Shown: positions 25,116-35,617, counted from the first letter of the stretch. The stretch is 64,000 nt of DNA from Roseicyclus marinus (GCF_036322625.1 NZ_AP027266.1:1305001-1369000), one strand, 5' to 3'. Made by a program: numbers and translations. Notes: generated from the letters alone by a model not told the origin.

Positions 25116-26407
25116 TGCGTCCGCTCCGATTCATAGGTCACGCGCACCGCGACCCCGTCGGTCACGAATTCCTGGCCCACCGTGATGACATCCGCCGTCT
25201 CGGGCAGCCCGGTCAGCCAGACGCCATTGGCCGTGTCGCGGATCATGCGGACGGGGACGAATTGCACCATTCCGTCAACCACGGTCCGAACCCCCAACGC
25301 GCCCTCGTCGCTCAGCGTCATCGCCGAGGCGGGCAAAAGATGCGCGGGCATCCCCTCGCTCTGGATCAAGATATCGGCGGTCTGGCCATCCCGGATCGAC
25401 TGGTCGGCATTGGGAACCGTGATCTCCACCCGGAAGGTGCGGGTCTGCGGATCGGCCGAGCGGCTGACGAAACTGACCTCACCCGTCACGTCCCGCCCCG
25501 AGGCCAGATGCGCACCGGCCCGCGCCCCCAGCATCACGCGGTCCACATGCGCCTCGGGCACGAACCCCACCAGCTTGATCGGGTCGAGCTGGATGATCGT
25601 CGCGCAGGGCGCGCCCGGCTGCATCAGGCTGCCCAGCTCCGCCGTGTCGCTTTCCAGCAGGCCCGCAAAGGGCGCGTGGATGGTCAGGCGGTCCAATTCC
25701 TCCTCGGCGCGGATCACGGCGGCCTCGGCCGCGCGGATACCGCTTTCGGCGGATTGGATCGTGGCCTGCGCGCTTTCCACGCCCGCCGCCGCCGAAGAAA
25801 CCGCCGCTTCTGCCGATGACACGCCCGCCACCGCATTGGCCGCCCGCGTTTCCGAGGCAAAGCCGCTTTCGCTCAACCGCGTGGCGGCATTGCCGTCGAT
25901 CCGGGCCGCCGCAAGGGCCGCTTCGGCCTCGGCCTGCCGGGCGCGGGCCAGGGGCAGTTGCGCCCGGGCTTCGGGCAGGCGGGCCTGCGCTTCCAGAAGC
26001 CGCGCCTCAGCCTCGGCCAAGGCCGACAGCCGCGTGCCAGCGTCGATCTCGCACAAAAGCTGGCCTTCGCTCACCTGCGCGCCCGCGCGCAACGGTTCGG
26101 ACACGATCCGCCCCGAGGTCTCGGCTGCAACCACGACCTGGCGCAACGCCTCGGTCCGGCCGCGCAGCACCACGGCATTTTCCGTCACCTGCGCCTGCGA
26201 GCGCCGCACCACCACATGCACGCGCTCATCGGCTTCGGCCATCGCATCGCCGGATTGGACCGGTGTGCCATCCTCCGCCCCGGTCGTCGCCTCGAGGGTC
26301 TCGCCGCCGAACCGACCGGCAAAGGACAAAAGCGTCTCCCGGTCGAGGATAAGAAAATACAATGCAACGCAAACCAGCGTCGCCGTGATGATCGGAAAAA
26401 TGCGCAT
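25112..26407 (-). CDS. RND efflux periplasmic adaptor (membrane fusion protein)
   Basis: 431 residues with one N-terminal membrane segment (MRIFPIITATLVCVALYFLI). The lipoyl/barrel parts include RQVVVAAETSGRIVSEPLRA and GQLLCEIDAGTRLSALAEAE. The middle is a long Ala-rich coiled-coil hairpin (about 120-240), and the beta-barrel half includes LTIHAPFAGLLESDTAELG. It bridges the pump to an outer-membrane channel, which is not encoded nearby. The start was chosen at MRIF after AGGACAGGA. It is the first gene of the pump operon, under the paired TetR-type operators. Confidence 0.92.
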   Translation of the reverse strand: MRIFPIITATLVCVALYFLILDRETLLSFAGRFGGETLEATTGAEDGTPVQSGDAMAEADERVHVVVRRSQAQVTENAVVLRGRTEALRQVVVAAETSGRIVSEPLRAGAQVSEGQLLCEIDAGTRLSALAEAEARLLEAQARLPEARAQLPLARARQAEAEAALAAARIDGNAATRLSESGFASETRAANAVAGVSSAEAAVSSAAAGVESAQATIQSAESGIRAAEAAVIRAEEELDRLTIHAPFAGLLESDTAELGSLMQPGAPCATIIQLDPIKLVGFVPEAHVDRVMLGARAGAHLASGRDVTGEVSFVSRSADPQTRTFRVEITVPNADQSIRDGQTADILIQSEGMPAHLLPASAMTLSDEGALGVRTVVDGMVQFVPVRMIRDTANGVWLTGLPETADVITVGQEFVTDGVAVRVTYESERTQ

Positions 26408-26498
26408 TCCTGTCCTCTTGTTCGGCTTGGCCGGTCCCACGGCTGGCCCTTCCCGGGCCCACGTCCGGCCATCGGTTCGCGGTCTGGCTGGGTCTACG

Positions 26499-26563
26499 CT
26501 GAACCGACCGGTTCAGATTAGATTTTTCACGGCCTTCGCGCAAGACTGAACTAATCCGTTCAG
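26499..26563 (-). promoter_or_regulatory. RND operon promoter bracketed by two TetR-type operators
   Basis: CTGAACCG-AC-CGGTTCAG (26499-26516, perfect) and CTGAAC-TAATCC-GTTCAG (26546-26563) are 18-bp palindromes of the same design. On the minus strand a promoter lies between them: -35 TTGCGC, 17 bases, -10 TAATCT. One operator ends two bases before the -35 and the other begins inside the -10. This is a textbook arrangement for a TetR-family repressor, but no tetR gene adjoins the operon. Confidence 0.75.
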
Positions 26564-26686
26564 ATCGTGGCGCAAGAGGTGCCGCCAAACACCCTCTTGT
26601 GTGGTGCGGGCCTTGCGGCGGCGGCCCGCCTCGGGCTAAGACGCGGGCAACTTTGGGTATCCCGGCACGGCTGGGGCGGGGGCAGC

Positions 26687-27565
<879 letters not shown>

Positions 27566-27603
27566 ACCGCCGCCAGGGCGGAAGAACAGGAAGGCCGGGG
27601 CAG

Positions 27604-28977
27604 ATGAGCGTGCGCAAGGGCAGAGTGTCGACCCACCGTTTCGCGCGGATTGCCGTCCTTGGCGTCCTTCCGGCGCTTGTGCTGGCCGCCTGCGAGCGCG
27701 ACACGGTTCTGCCCGGCGAACGCTTCGGAACCCGCACCGCGCTCGAGGCGACCTTGCCGGGCGAGGATGGCCGCGCCGCCGCCTCCGATCTCGTATCCAC
27801 CGATGCGCCCCGTGCCATCAGCCTGCCCAGCCCGACGCGGCTCGCCGATTGGCCAAGCCGGGGCTACAGCGCGGCCAACCGCTTGCCGCACGGCACCTTG
27901 TCGGCCAATCCCGCCGAGATCTGGGCCACTTCCATCGGCAGCGGCAACAGCCGCCGCAACCGCATCGCCGCCGATCCGGTCGCAGGCGGCGGACTGGTCT
28001 ACACGATCGATTCCGGCTCCCAGCTTCAGGCCACCTCGCTTGCAGGCGGAGCGCCCGCATGGATCACGAGCCTTGTTCCCGATTTCGACCGCGGCGCGAA
28101 TGCCTCGGGCGGTGGCCTCGCATTGGCGGGCGACAGGCTTTACGCCACCACCCCATATGGCGAGATCGTGGCGCTCGACGCCGCGACGGGTGCCGTGATC
28201 TGGCGGCAGCGTCTTGGCACCGTTCTGGGCGCGCCGACCGTCTCGGGCGGGCTTGTCTATGTCGTCGGTCGCAATTCCGAGGCCTGGGCGCTCGATGCCG
28301 ATGATGGCCGCCAGCGCTGGCGCATCCCGTCCTCGGACGTGCCCTCCGTTCTGGTCGGCGGCTCCGCGCCCGCCGTGGCCGATGGCCGTGCGATCTTCCC
28401 CTTCCCCTCGGGCGAGATCGTGGCGGCGATGCCCAATACCGGCGTCGCCTTGTGGAATTCCTTTGTTGCGGGTGGGCGTCTGGGCACGGCCTATGCCGGG
28501 ATCAACGACATCACCTCCGACCCCGTGATCGTGGGTGGCACGATCTATGCGGGCAATCAGGCGGGCCGCGTCGTGGCGATGAATGCGCGCACCGGCACCC
28601 GCAGCTGGACCGCGACCGAAGGGGCCTATTCCCCGGTCGTCGTCGCGGGCGATGCCGTCTTCTTCGTCTCCGACCGGAACGAGCTGATCCGGCTCGACGC
28701 CACCGACGGCAGCCGCGTCTGGGGCACGGAATTGCCGCTCTACCAGCGGGACCGCCCCCGGCGGCGCGAGGCGGTCTTTACCCATTACGGCCCGGTTCTG
28801 GCCGGTGGTCGACTGGTCGTCGCCTCGGGCGATGGGCTGATCCGTTTCTTCTCGCCCGAAAGCGGCGATCTGACCGGCACGATGGAATTGCGCTCTGGTG
28901 CTGCCGCCCACCCGATCCTGGTCGAAGACATGCTTCTGGTCGTGAGCGAGGATGGGCGTCTGCACGCCTATCGCTAG
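27604..28977 (+). CDS. BamB-like PQQ-repeat outer-membrane assembly lipoprotein
   Basis: 457 residues, with a lipobox near residue 30 (ALVLAAC) that predicts a lipid-anchored Cys. Repeated beta-propeller blades carry the PQQ/WD-like pattern: GEIVALDAATGAVIWRQRLG, NSEAWALDADDGRQRWRIP, GRVVAMNARTGTRSWTATEG and NELIRLDATDGSRVWGTELP. This fits BamB of the BAM complex, and the YfgM-like gene just upstream strengthens the call. The GTPase gene der, often third in this cluster, is not downstream; a convergent YdcF-like gene is. Confidence 0.88.
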   Translation: MSVRKGRVSTHRFARIAVLGVLPALVLAACERDTVLPGERFGTRTALEATLPGEDGRAAASDLVSTDAPRAISLPSPTRLADWPSRGYSAANRLPHGTLSANPAEIWATSIGSGNSRRNRIAADPVAGGGLVYTIDSGSQLQATSLAGGAPAWITSLVPDFDRGANASGGGLALAGDRLYATTPYGEIVALDAATGAVIWRQRLGTVLGAPTVSGGLVYVVGRNSEAWALDADDGRQRWRIPSSDVPSVLVGGSAPAVADGRAIFPFPSGEIVAAMPNTGVALWNSFVAGGRLGTAYAGINDITSDPVIVGGTIYAGNQAGRVVAMNARTGTRSWTATEGAYSPVVVAGDAVFFVSDRNELIRLDATDGSRVWGTELPLYQRDRPRRREAVFTHYGPVLAGGRLVVASGDGLIRFFSPESGDLTGTMELRSGAAAHPILVEDMLLVVSEDGRLHAYR

Positions 28978-28980
28978 GGG

Positions 28981-29664
28981 TCAATCGAACCACGCGATCC
29001 GCGTCGCGTGGTCGATCCCCAACCAACCGCCCGCGACATAGGCCAGCCCCCGCGCGGCATTGACCCAGATGACGACGCTTTCGCGCAGCATCCAGCGCCA
29101 TGTGGACAGGCTCTGGCGCGCTGTCACCTGCACGGGGTGCAGCTGCACCTCCCGATATCCCGCCAGCCGAAAGATCACCGCGCTCCGGGGCAGGTGAAAG
29201 GCATCGCTGACCAGAACCACCCGGCGGTTCGTCTCGGGCAATAGGGCGAGGGAATAGACCGCATTCTGGATGGTCGAGCGCGCCACATCCTCCCGCAGCG
29301 CCGCATCGGGCGGCAGGCCAAGGGCGATGGCGTGCCGCGCCATGGCCCCGGCGGTGGATTGCCCACCCGGACCCGCGCCGGTGAAAATCACCACGGGTGC
29401 CACGCCTTGCGCCTGCAACTCCGCACAAACCCCCGCCCGCCGGGCCGAGGCCGCATCGGGCAAAAGGGGATCGTCGCGCGCCACGCCTGCGCCCAGACAG
29501 ATCACGGCATCGGCAGGCAAGGGCAGGGGGCCAGGGCGCGCCAGCATCAGCGCCGCCGCAACAACGGCCAGGAAGGTCAGGGACCAGAGCACCAGACCCA
29601 GCAGCGCCACCCGCCCCAGAGTGCGCCCGATCCCTTGCCCCCGTCCCGGCCCTGATCGCGCCAT
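28981..29664 (-). CDS. YdcF/DUF218 family membrane protein
   Basis: 227 residues with an N-terminal membrane helix (about 18-41) and a DUF218 fold. The strand DAVICLGAGVARDDPLLPD near 52-70 is followed by IFTGAGPGGQSTAGAMARHA, RSTIQNAVYSLALLPE and RVVLVSDAFHLPRSAVIFRL, the conserved Ser/His-containing region of the family. Members such as SanA, ElyC and YdcF are linked to envelope integrity; the reaction is not settled. It converges with the bamB-like gene, three bases apart. Confidence 0.85.
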   Translation of the reverse strand: MARSGPGRGQGIGRTLGRVALLGLVLWSLTFLAVVAAALMLARPGPLPLPADAVICLGAGVARDDPLLPDAASARRAGVCAELQAQGVAPVVIFTGAGPGGQSTAGAMARHAIALGLPPDAALREDVARSTIQNAVYSLALLPETNRRVVLVSDAFHLPRSAVIFRLAGYREVQLHPVQVTARQSLSTWRWMLRESVVIWVNAARGLAYVAGGWLGIDHATRIAWFD

Positions 29665-29756
29665 GGGCCAAACCCTAACTGGTTACACTAACCACGCCTT
29701 CCGCGCGCTCACGCGACCGTTTCGCGCGGTCTTGCCGTGATGTCGCTGCTCAGGGA

Positions 29757-30512
29757 TCATTGTGCAAGGGACAGGTACTTTTCGCCATCACCCTTGATCA
29801 CCTTCCGGTTTCGCGAGAATTCACGGAATTTCTCGGAACAACCGGGCACGATGCGGTCATGGAGTTCGACGAAAACGACCGGGATCGTTTCGAGCGTCCC
29901 GCTATCGTTCAGAAACAGGTCAAGCTCCGCCCCCTCGATATCGAGCTTCAAAAGGCCGATGCGCTCGCCATCCTCCAAGAGATCGCTCAACCGGAATGCG
30001 GGCACTTCGCCCAAAAACGCCTGTTCGACATCGCCATCATGGTCGGGAATGGTCGAAAACCCCCATTCCCGGCTGCTGCGGTTGAAGAGCTTGATCGATC
30101 TTTCCGCCCCCCCGACAAGCGCGCCATGGATAATCCTGATATCCGGCCTGTTGCCCAGGTTTTCCCGCAAGATCCGTATGTTGTCATCCGACGGCTCGAC
30201 GATCACGAGCTTTGCTTTCGGGAAAAGCGCCTTCAACGCCATGCCGGAGGCACCGATATAGCCCCCTGCATCCACGATGACGCCCGCGAAATCCGGCTGC
30301 AGATGGCCCCGGATGATGTCGAATTCTCCTGACAGACATTCCATCGCGACCTTCAGGTCGGTTGTCCCCTTGCGGATCGTCAGCTCTTGACCTGTCAGCG
30401 TGATCCTCACCTGTGATCCACGCCGTGCCAGCCTGTAAGTGACAAAAGACCCCAAACCCATCTGCCTGAGCAGGTCGATCTGTCTTGAAATCTTATGGAC
30501 GACCTTGAACAT
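29757..30512 (-). CDS. FkbM-family methyltransferase
   Basis: 251 residues. The SAM-binding motif I is VIVDAGGYIGASGMALKALF near 95-115, followed by KLVIVEPSDDNIRILREN (motif II) and LLKLDIEGAELDLFLN, the FkbM signature. Such enzymes methylate sugars or small metabolites, often in polysaccharide or secondary-metabolite clusters, but here the gene stands alone next to guaA. The start MFKVVHK follows GGAGACCAGTG; an upstream extension lacks support. Its base composition is less GC-rich than the neighbours, which could mean transfer. Confidence 0.88.
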   Translation of the reverse strand: MFKVVHKISRQIDLLRQMGLGSFVTYRLARRGSQVRITLTGQELTIRKGTTDLKVAMECLSGEFDIIRGHLQPDFAGVIVDAGGYIGASGMALKALFPKAKLVIVEPSDDNIRILRENLGNRPDIRIIHGALVGGAERSIKLFNRSSREWGFSTIPDHDGDVEQAFLGEVPAFRLSDLLEDGERIGLLKLDIEGAELDLFLNDSGTLETIPVVFVELHDRIVPGCSEKFREFSRNRKVIKGDGEKYLSLAQ

Positions 30513-30584
30513 CACTGGTCTCCGATGGCGCGGAACGGTCACGGCTTGGCCTGGCGCACGGGAGGGGGGCAACAGGGGTCGCTG

Positions 30585-32171
30585 TCACTCCCACTCGATC
30601 GTTCCGGGCGGTTTCGAAGTGATGTCATAGGTGACGCGGTTGATCCCCTTGACCTCGTTGATGATCCGCGTCGCGGTTTCGCCCAGGAAATCGTGGCTGA
30701 ACGGATAGTAATCCGCCGTCATCCCGTCGACGCTCGTGACCGCGCGCAGCGCGCAGGCGTAATCATAGGTCCGCCCGTCCCCCATCACCCCCACCGTCTT
30801 GACCGGAAGGATGGCGACAAAAGCCTGCCAGATCTCGTCATAAAGCCCGTGCTTGCGGATCTGGTCGATGAAAACGGCATCCGCCTTGCGCAGGATGGCA
30901 AGCTTGTCGCGCGTGATCTCGCCGGGGCAGCGGATCGCCAGACCGGGGCCGGGAAAGGGGTGGCGGCCGATGAAGCTCTCGGGCAGGCCCAATTCGCGGC
31001 CCAAGGCGCGGACCTCGTCCTTGAACAGTTCGCGCAAGGGCTCGACCAGCTTCAGCCCCATCTTCTCCGGCAGGCCGCCGACATTGTGGTGCGACTTGAT
31101 CGTGACCGACGGGCCGCCCGAGAAACTGACCGATTCGATCACATCGGGGTAAAGCGTGCCCTGGGCCAGGAATTCCGCCCCCTCGATCCCGTCCGCGTAA
31201 TGCTGGAACACGTCGATGAAGAGCTTGCCGATGGTCTTGCGTTTGACCTCCGGGTCGGTGACGCCCTCGAGCGCGGTCAGGAAGCGCTCGCTCTCATCGG
31301 CATGGATCAGGGGAATGTTGTAATGATCGCGGAACATGGTCACGACCTGCTCCGCCTCGTTCTGCCTGAGAAGCCCGTGATCGACGAAGACGCAGGTCAA
31401 CTGGTCGCCGATCGCCTCGTGGATCAGCACGGCCGCGACCGAACTGTCGACGCCCCCCGACAGGCCGCAGATCACCTTGGCATCGCCCACCTGCTCGCGG
31501 ATGGCGCGGATCGCCTCCTCGCGGTAGGCTTTCATCGTCCAATCGCCCTTGAACCCCGCCAGCCGCACGAAATTCTCGTAAAGCTTCGCGCCATTGGGCG
31601 TGTGATGCACCTCGGGGTGGAATTGCACCGCGTAGAACCGCCGCTCCAGATCGGCGGTCATCGCAAAGGGCGCACCGGGCGAGACACCCAGAACCGCGAA
31701 ACCCGGCGCGATCTCCGACACGTGGTCGCCATGGCTCATCCAGACCTGCTCGCGCCCGGTATCCCCGAACCAGCCGGTCAGGAAATCCGACGCCTCGCCC
31801 GCCCGCTTGACGAAAGCCCGCCCGAATTCGGCCGTGGCATGTTCGCCCGCCTCCACCTTGCCGCCCAGATCCTGCATCATCACCTGCTGGCCATAGCAGA
31901 TGCCCAAAATCGGGATGCCGCGCGCATAGACCGATTGCGGCGGCCGGGGCGACCCCTCCCGCGTCACGCTGTCGGGGCCGCCGGAAAAGATCACGGCCTT
32001 GGGCGCGAAATCGTCCAGAAAGGCATCGGTGACATTCTGGTAGGGGTGGATCTCGCAATAGACATTCAGCTCGCGCAGGCGGCGGGCGATCAATTGCGTG
32101 ACCTGGCTGCCGAAATCGATGATCAGCAGGCGGTCATGGTCAAGCGGGTCTGGCGTGGCGGATGTGCTCAT
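30585..32171 (-). CDS. guaA: GMP synthase (glutamine-hydrolysing)
   Basis: Converts XMP to GMP with ATP and glutamine; 528 residues. The N-terminal amidotransferase has [20 protein letters not shown], the nucleophile Cys in [11 protein letters not shown] (C92) and the His/Glu pair in [14 protein letters not shown]. The ATP-pyrophosphatase P-loop is [17 protein letters not shown]. The C-terminal dimerisation domain ends [15 protein letters not shown], the conserved terminus. It diverges from the MttB-family gene. Confidence 0.98.
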   Translation of the reverse strand: MSTSATPDPLDHDRLLIIDFGSQVTQLIARRLRELNVYCEIHPYQNVTDAFLDDFAPKAVIFSGGPDSVTREGSPRPPQSVYARGIPILGICYGQQVMMQDLGGKVEAGEHATAEFGRAFVKRAGEASDFLTGWFGDTGREQVWMSHGDHVSEIAPGFAVLGVSPGAPFAMTADLERRFYAVQFHPEVHHTPNGAKLYENFVRLAGFKGDWTMKAYREEAIRAIREQVGDAKVICGLSGGVDSSVAAVLIHEAIGDQLTCVFVDHGLLRQNEAEQVVTMFRDHYNIPLIHADESERFLTALEGVTDPEVKRKTIGKLFIDVFQHYADGIEGAEFLAQGTLYPDVIESVSFSGGPSVTIKSHHNVGGLPEKMGLKLVEPLRELFKDEVRALGRELGLPESFIGRHPFPGPGLAIRCPGEITRDKLAILRKADAVFIDQIRKHGLYDEIWQAFVAILPVKTVGVMGDGRTYDYACALRAVTSVDGMTADYYPFSHDFLGETATRIINEVKGINRVTYDITSKPPGTIEWE

Positions 32172-32327
32172 GGACCCGCATTAGAACCCGGCGCGACCCC
32201 GCGCAAGCCCGCGGCGCGGCCCGCATGTCGCTTTCCCCCGCAAGGTGCCGCAATCGACCCGCGGCTTTGCGCCCCTGCGCGTTAGGACAGCGCCAAAGGC
32301 ATCACCTCACCAAGGGGGCAAAAGATC

Positions 32328-33875
32328 ATGGCGGCAGCGGAACAGACGGCACGGCGCGGGCGCGGTGGTGGCGGGGCTGCACGGCGCGCCGAGCGCTCTG
32401 CCGTCAGCTTCGAGACCGCGCGGTTCATCGAACGCAACATCCCCAATTTCGAGATCCTGACCGCAGAGGCGCTCGAGATCATCGAGACAAATGCCGAAAC
32501 CATCCTCGAGGAAATCGGCGTCAATTTCGTCGAAAACCCCGCAGCGCTCCAGCGCTGGCGCGAGGCGGGGGCCGATGTGCAGGGCGAACGGGTCCATATC
32601 CCGCGCGGCCTTGCGCGCAAGCTTTGCGCCACAGCCCCCTCGCGGTTTACCCAGATCGCCCGGAACCCGGCCCGAAACGTCGAGATCGGGGGCAATTCGC
32701 TGGTCCTCGCCCCGGTCTATGGCCCGCCCTTCGTGCGCGACCGCCTGGGCGGGCGGCGCTATGCGACCATGGCCGATTTCGAGATGTTCGTGAAACTCGC
32801 CTACATGTCGAAATGGCTGCACCATTCGGGCGGCACGGTCTGCGAGCCGACGGACGTGCCGGTCAACAAGCGCCATCTCGACATGCTCTACGCCCATATG
32901 AGCCTGTCGGACAAACCCTTCATGGGATCGGTCACCGAACCCTCGCGCGCTGCCGATAGTATCGAGATGGCGCGCATCCTCTTCGGCTCGGACGTGGTCG
33001 ATACGCATTGCGTGATGACCTCGCTCATCAACATCAACTCGCCGCTCACCTTCGACAGCGTGATGATGGGGGCCTTGGAACACTACGCCGCCGCGGGGCA
33101 GGCCTGCATCGTCTCGCCCTTCATCGTGGGCGGCGCGATGGCGCCCGTCTCCGTCGCGGGCACGCTGACGCAGGTTCTGGCCGAGGTTCTGGCCGGCATC
33201 GCCTACAGCCAGCTCGTGCGCCCCGGCAGCCCGATGATTTTCGGCGCCTTCGTCACCTCGATCGACATGAATTCGGGTGCCCCCACCTTCGGCACGCCCG
33301 AGGCGTCGCAGATCACCTATGGCGCGGGCCAGCTGGCCCGCCGCCTGAACCTGCCCTACCGCTCGGCGGGCAGCTTCAACGGGTCGAAACTGCCCGATGC
33401 GCAGGCCGCCTATGAATCGGCCAATTCGCTCAATGCGGGCCTCCTGTCGGGCGTGAATTTCATGCTCCACGCCTGTGGCTGGCTCGAGGGGGGGCTTGTC
33501 GCCAGCCCCGAGAAATTCGTGATGGATGCCGACCAGCTCGGCATCTTGCACAAGCTGGCCGAAGGCGTTCCGGTCGATGCCAATGCCCAGGCCATGGACG
33601 CGCTGCGCGAAGTGGGGCCGGGGGGCCATTTCCTGGGCTGCGCCCATACGCAGGCCAATTACGCCACCGCCTTCTGGCGCACGGGCCTTCTGGATTACAA
33701 ACCCTACGAGACCTGGGCCGAAGAAGGCGCGCGCGACACCGAGGCGCTGGCCTCGGCCAAGCTCGACAAGATGCTGGCCGATTACCGCCAGCCCTATCTC
33801 GACCCCGCCACGGACGAGGCGCTCAAGGCCTACATGATCCAGAAAAAGGCATCGATGCCCGACGCCTTCATCTGA
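32328..33875 (+). CDS. MttB-family (trimethylamine methyltransferase-like) protein, non-pyrrolysine
   Basis: 515 residues, with the MttB barrel visible: EILTAEALEIIETNAETILE near 45-65, HIPRGLARKL, HHSGGTVCEPTDVPVNKRHL, the central GALEHYAAAGQACIVSPFIV, and APTFGTPEASQITYGAGQLA. There is no in-frame amber codon, so this is a non-pyrrolysine member like the glycine-betaine methyltransferase MtgB. These enzymes demethylate quaternary amines onto a corrinoid protein; here neither a corrinoid protein nor a reactivase gene adjoins. The N-terminus is Arg/Gly-rich. AAGGGGGCAAAAGATC precedes the start. The substrate is unknown. Confidence 0.88.
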   Translation: MAAAEQTARRGRGGGGAARRAERSAVSFETARFIERNIPNFEILTAEALEIIETNAETILEEIGVNFVENPAALQRWREAGADVQGERVHIPRGLARKLCATAPSRFTQIARNPARNVEIGGNSLVLAPVYGPPFVRDRLGGRRYATMADFEMFVKLAYMSKWLHHSGGTVCEPTDVPVNKRHLDMLYAHMSLSDKPFMGSVTEPSRAADSIEMARILFGSDVVDTHCVMTSLININSPLTFDSVMMGALEHYAAAGQACIVSPFIVGGAMAPVSVAGTLTQVLAEVLAGIAYSQLVRPGSPMIFGAFVTSIDMNSGAPTFGTPEASQITYGAGQLARRLNLPYRSAGSFNGSKLPDAQAAYESANSLNAGLLSGVNFMLHACGWLEGGLVASPEKFVMDADQLGILHKLAEGVPVDANAQAMDALREVGPGGHFLGCAHTQANYATAFWRTGLLDYKPYETWAEEGARDTEALASAKLDKMLADYRQPYLDPATDEALKAYMIQKKASMPDAFI

Positions 33876-33938
33876 GCCCGTCGCGCGGCGCAAGGGCTGC
33901 AATCGCCTTGCGCCGCGCGCCTCCGGGCTGCCGTCAGC

Positions 33939-34181
33939 TCAGACCACCGAGCGCGCGGCACACAAGATCGCGCTCATCACCTCCACGTGGCGGGTCGGCG
34001 AATAGCCAAGGCCCCCGCCCAATCGCGCGGCGTTCAGCCGGTCCTCTTCGGCCAGAAGCGTGGGCAGGGGGCGGCGGCGTGCCCGTCTTTCGGCATCGCC
34101 CGTCAGCGCGGCCATGCGCGCTGCCTGAACCAGCAGGCCCGGCCTGCGCATCCCGGCAAGGGTGGCGATCACGTCGGTCAT
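33939..34181 (-). CDS. DUF6477-like small protein
   Basis: 80 residues, MTDVIATLAGMRRPGLLVQA at the start and YSPTRHVEVMSAILCAARSV at the end, resembling short Rhodobacterales proteins I associate with DUF6477. No function is known. It diverges from the DUF6456-type regulator gene, an arrangement I recall as conserved, with a DnaA-box-like spacer between. The ATG at 34181 is preferred over a TTG three codons upstream. Confidence 0.65.
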   Translation of the reverse strand: MTDVIATLAGMRRPGLLVQAARMAALTGDAERRARRRPLPTLLAEEDRLNAARLGGGLGYSPTRHVEVMSAILCAARSVV

Positions 34182-34255
34182 CTTGGGCAAACCTTTCGGA
34201 ACATGAATCCTGTTCCGCCAGCCTGACCTGCCCGGCAGGGGTGTTGCCGATCATT

Positions 34256-34372
34256 TTATCCACCGGTCGCTGCCCCGCTATCCGTTTACAAAACGGAAAC
34301 AAAATCTGGATTATCCACAGATTTTAACCATTCGGTAATCAATTCCCCGAAAATCTGCCTCCGTTATCCGAC
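34256..34372. promoter_or_regulatory. AT-rich divergent spacer with DnaA-box-like sites
   Basis: TTATCCACA (34311-34319) is a perfect DnaA box. TTATCCACC (34256-34264) and TTATCCGAC (34364-34372) are near matches. TTAACCAT (34324-34331) matches a CtrA half site. Palindromes CCGTTT-ACA-AAACGG (34282-34296) and AATCTG...CAGATT (34303-34323) overlap them. It separates the DUF6477-like and DUF6456-like genes and must hold both promoters. Confidence 0.5.
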
Positions 34373-34390
34373 CACGAGGGAGGTGGACCC

Positions 34391-35584
34391 ATGACATCGG
34401 CCTCGGCTGATCACGGCAGCCCTTTGCCTGATCGAACCCCACCCTTTCCGGTCCTGCCCGGATGGGTGCCGATCTCCACACGACAATATCTGGCGCATAC
34501 CGCGCGCGGCCTGTCGTTGCGCGACATCGCCCGCGTTTCGGGCGAGGCGCCATCGACCATCTGCCGCCGCGTCCGCCGCATCGAAGCGCGGCGCGAGGAT
34601 CCGCTCTTCGACGAGGCGCTCACGCTCTTGCTCGACGACGCCGGACAAGCCGCCCCGCACAGTGCCGGGCAGGACCCCGACGGATTTCTCCAGAACGACC
34701 AGCCAAAGGAGTCCCAGACCATGACAGCCCCCTTCCGGTCGCCGCTCGGCGACGAAGGCACGATTGCGCGCGAGGCCCGCCGCATTCTGCGCCGCCTGTG
34801 CGAAACCGATGCGGTCCTCGCCGTGGCGGCCGATCTCGACAAGGCCGTAGTGCTGCGTCCCGGCCCGGACGGCGAACAGACCCGCACCGCCGTGGTGGAT
34901 CGCAAGATCGCGCAGGCTTTCGCGGTCAAGGATTGGATCGCCTGTCTCAAACCCGGTCGTGTCGCCCGCTACACGATCACGGCGGCGGGCAAATCCGCCC
35001 TGCGCCGCCTGATCGACGAGGATCGCCGCCGCAGACACGAGGCGCTCGGCTTTGCCGAGGCCACGACCGCCTTTCAGGCCCAGCACATGCGCTGGGGGCA
35101 GGCCGATGTCGCCCAGCCGGGCGGGGGGGCGCGCAAGATGCGGGTGAACCTCGCGGAATCGCCCCTGACCGTGCTCGCCCGGCGCAAGGACAACGACGGC
35201 CGCGCCTTTCTTGCGCCCGCCCTCGTCCAGGCCGGTGAACGCCTGCGCGAGGATTTCGAACGCGCCCAGATGGGCCCCCGCGTCGGCCAGAACTGGGACC
35301 GCTTCCTGACCGGCGGCGATCGCGGCGGGTTCCTCAACGACAACGGCCTGGCCGAGGGTCCGCGCGCCGCCCGGCAACGTGTCTCCGATGCGCTCGACGA
35401 GCTGGGGCCGGGCCTGTCGGACGTGGTCCTGCGCGTCTGCTGCTTCCTCGAAGGGCTGGAATCAGCCGAGAAACGGCTGGGCTGGTCGGCGCGCTCGGGC
35501 AAGATCGTGCTCAAGATCGGCCTGCAGCGCCTGCTCAAGCATTACGAGGAGCGCTACGGCTTCGTGCCCGCCTTGCGCGGCTGA
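34391..35584 (+). CDS. Helix-turn-helix protein with DUF6456 domain
   Basis: 397 residues. An HTH segment near 31-67 (TRQYLAHTARGLSLRDIARV, then STICRRVRRIEAR) is followed by a long conserved region ending LKHYEERYGFVPALRG. The C-terminal part (about 245-397) with RRKDNDGRAFLAPALVQAGE and LRVCCFLEGLESAEKRLGWS corresponds to what I recall as DUF6456. Probably a DNA-binding regulator; its targets are unknown. GAGGGAGGTGGACCC precedes the ATG. The upstream spacer carries DnaA-box-like and TTAACCAT sites, hinting at cell-cycle control. Confidence 0.75.
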   Translation: MTSASADHGSPLPDRTPPFPVLPGWVPISTRQYLAHTARGLSLRDIARVSGEAPSTICRRVRRIEARREDPLFDEALTLLLDDAGQAAPHSAGQDPDGFLQNDQPKESQTMTAPFRSPLGDEGTIAREARRILRRLCETDAVLAVAADLDKAVVLRPGPDGEQTRTAVVDRKIAQAFAVKDWIACLKPGRVARYTITAAGKSALRRLIDEDRRRRHEALGFAEATTAFQAQHMRWGQADVAQPGGGARKMRVNLAESPLTVLARRKDNDGRAFLAPALVQAGERLREDFERAQMGPRVGQNWDRFLTGGDRGGFLNDNGLAEGPRAARQRVSDALDELGPGLSDVVLRVCCFLEGLESAEKRLGWSARSGKIVLKIGLQRLLKHYEERYGFVPALRG

Positions 35585-35617
35585 TCTCTCCCATTCATAT
35601 CAAATCCAACCGAAAGG

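Noticed and set aside
32328-33875. Pyrrolysine-type MttB
   Set aside because: No in-frame TAG within the gene, and no pyl genes in the window.
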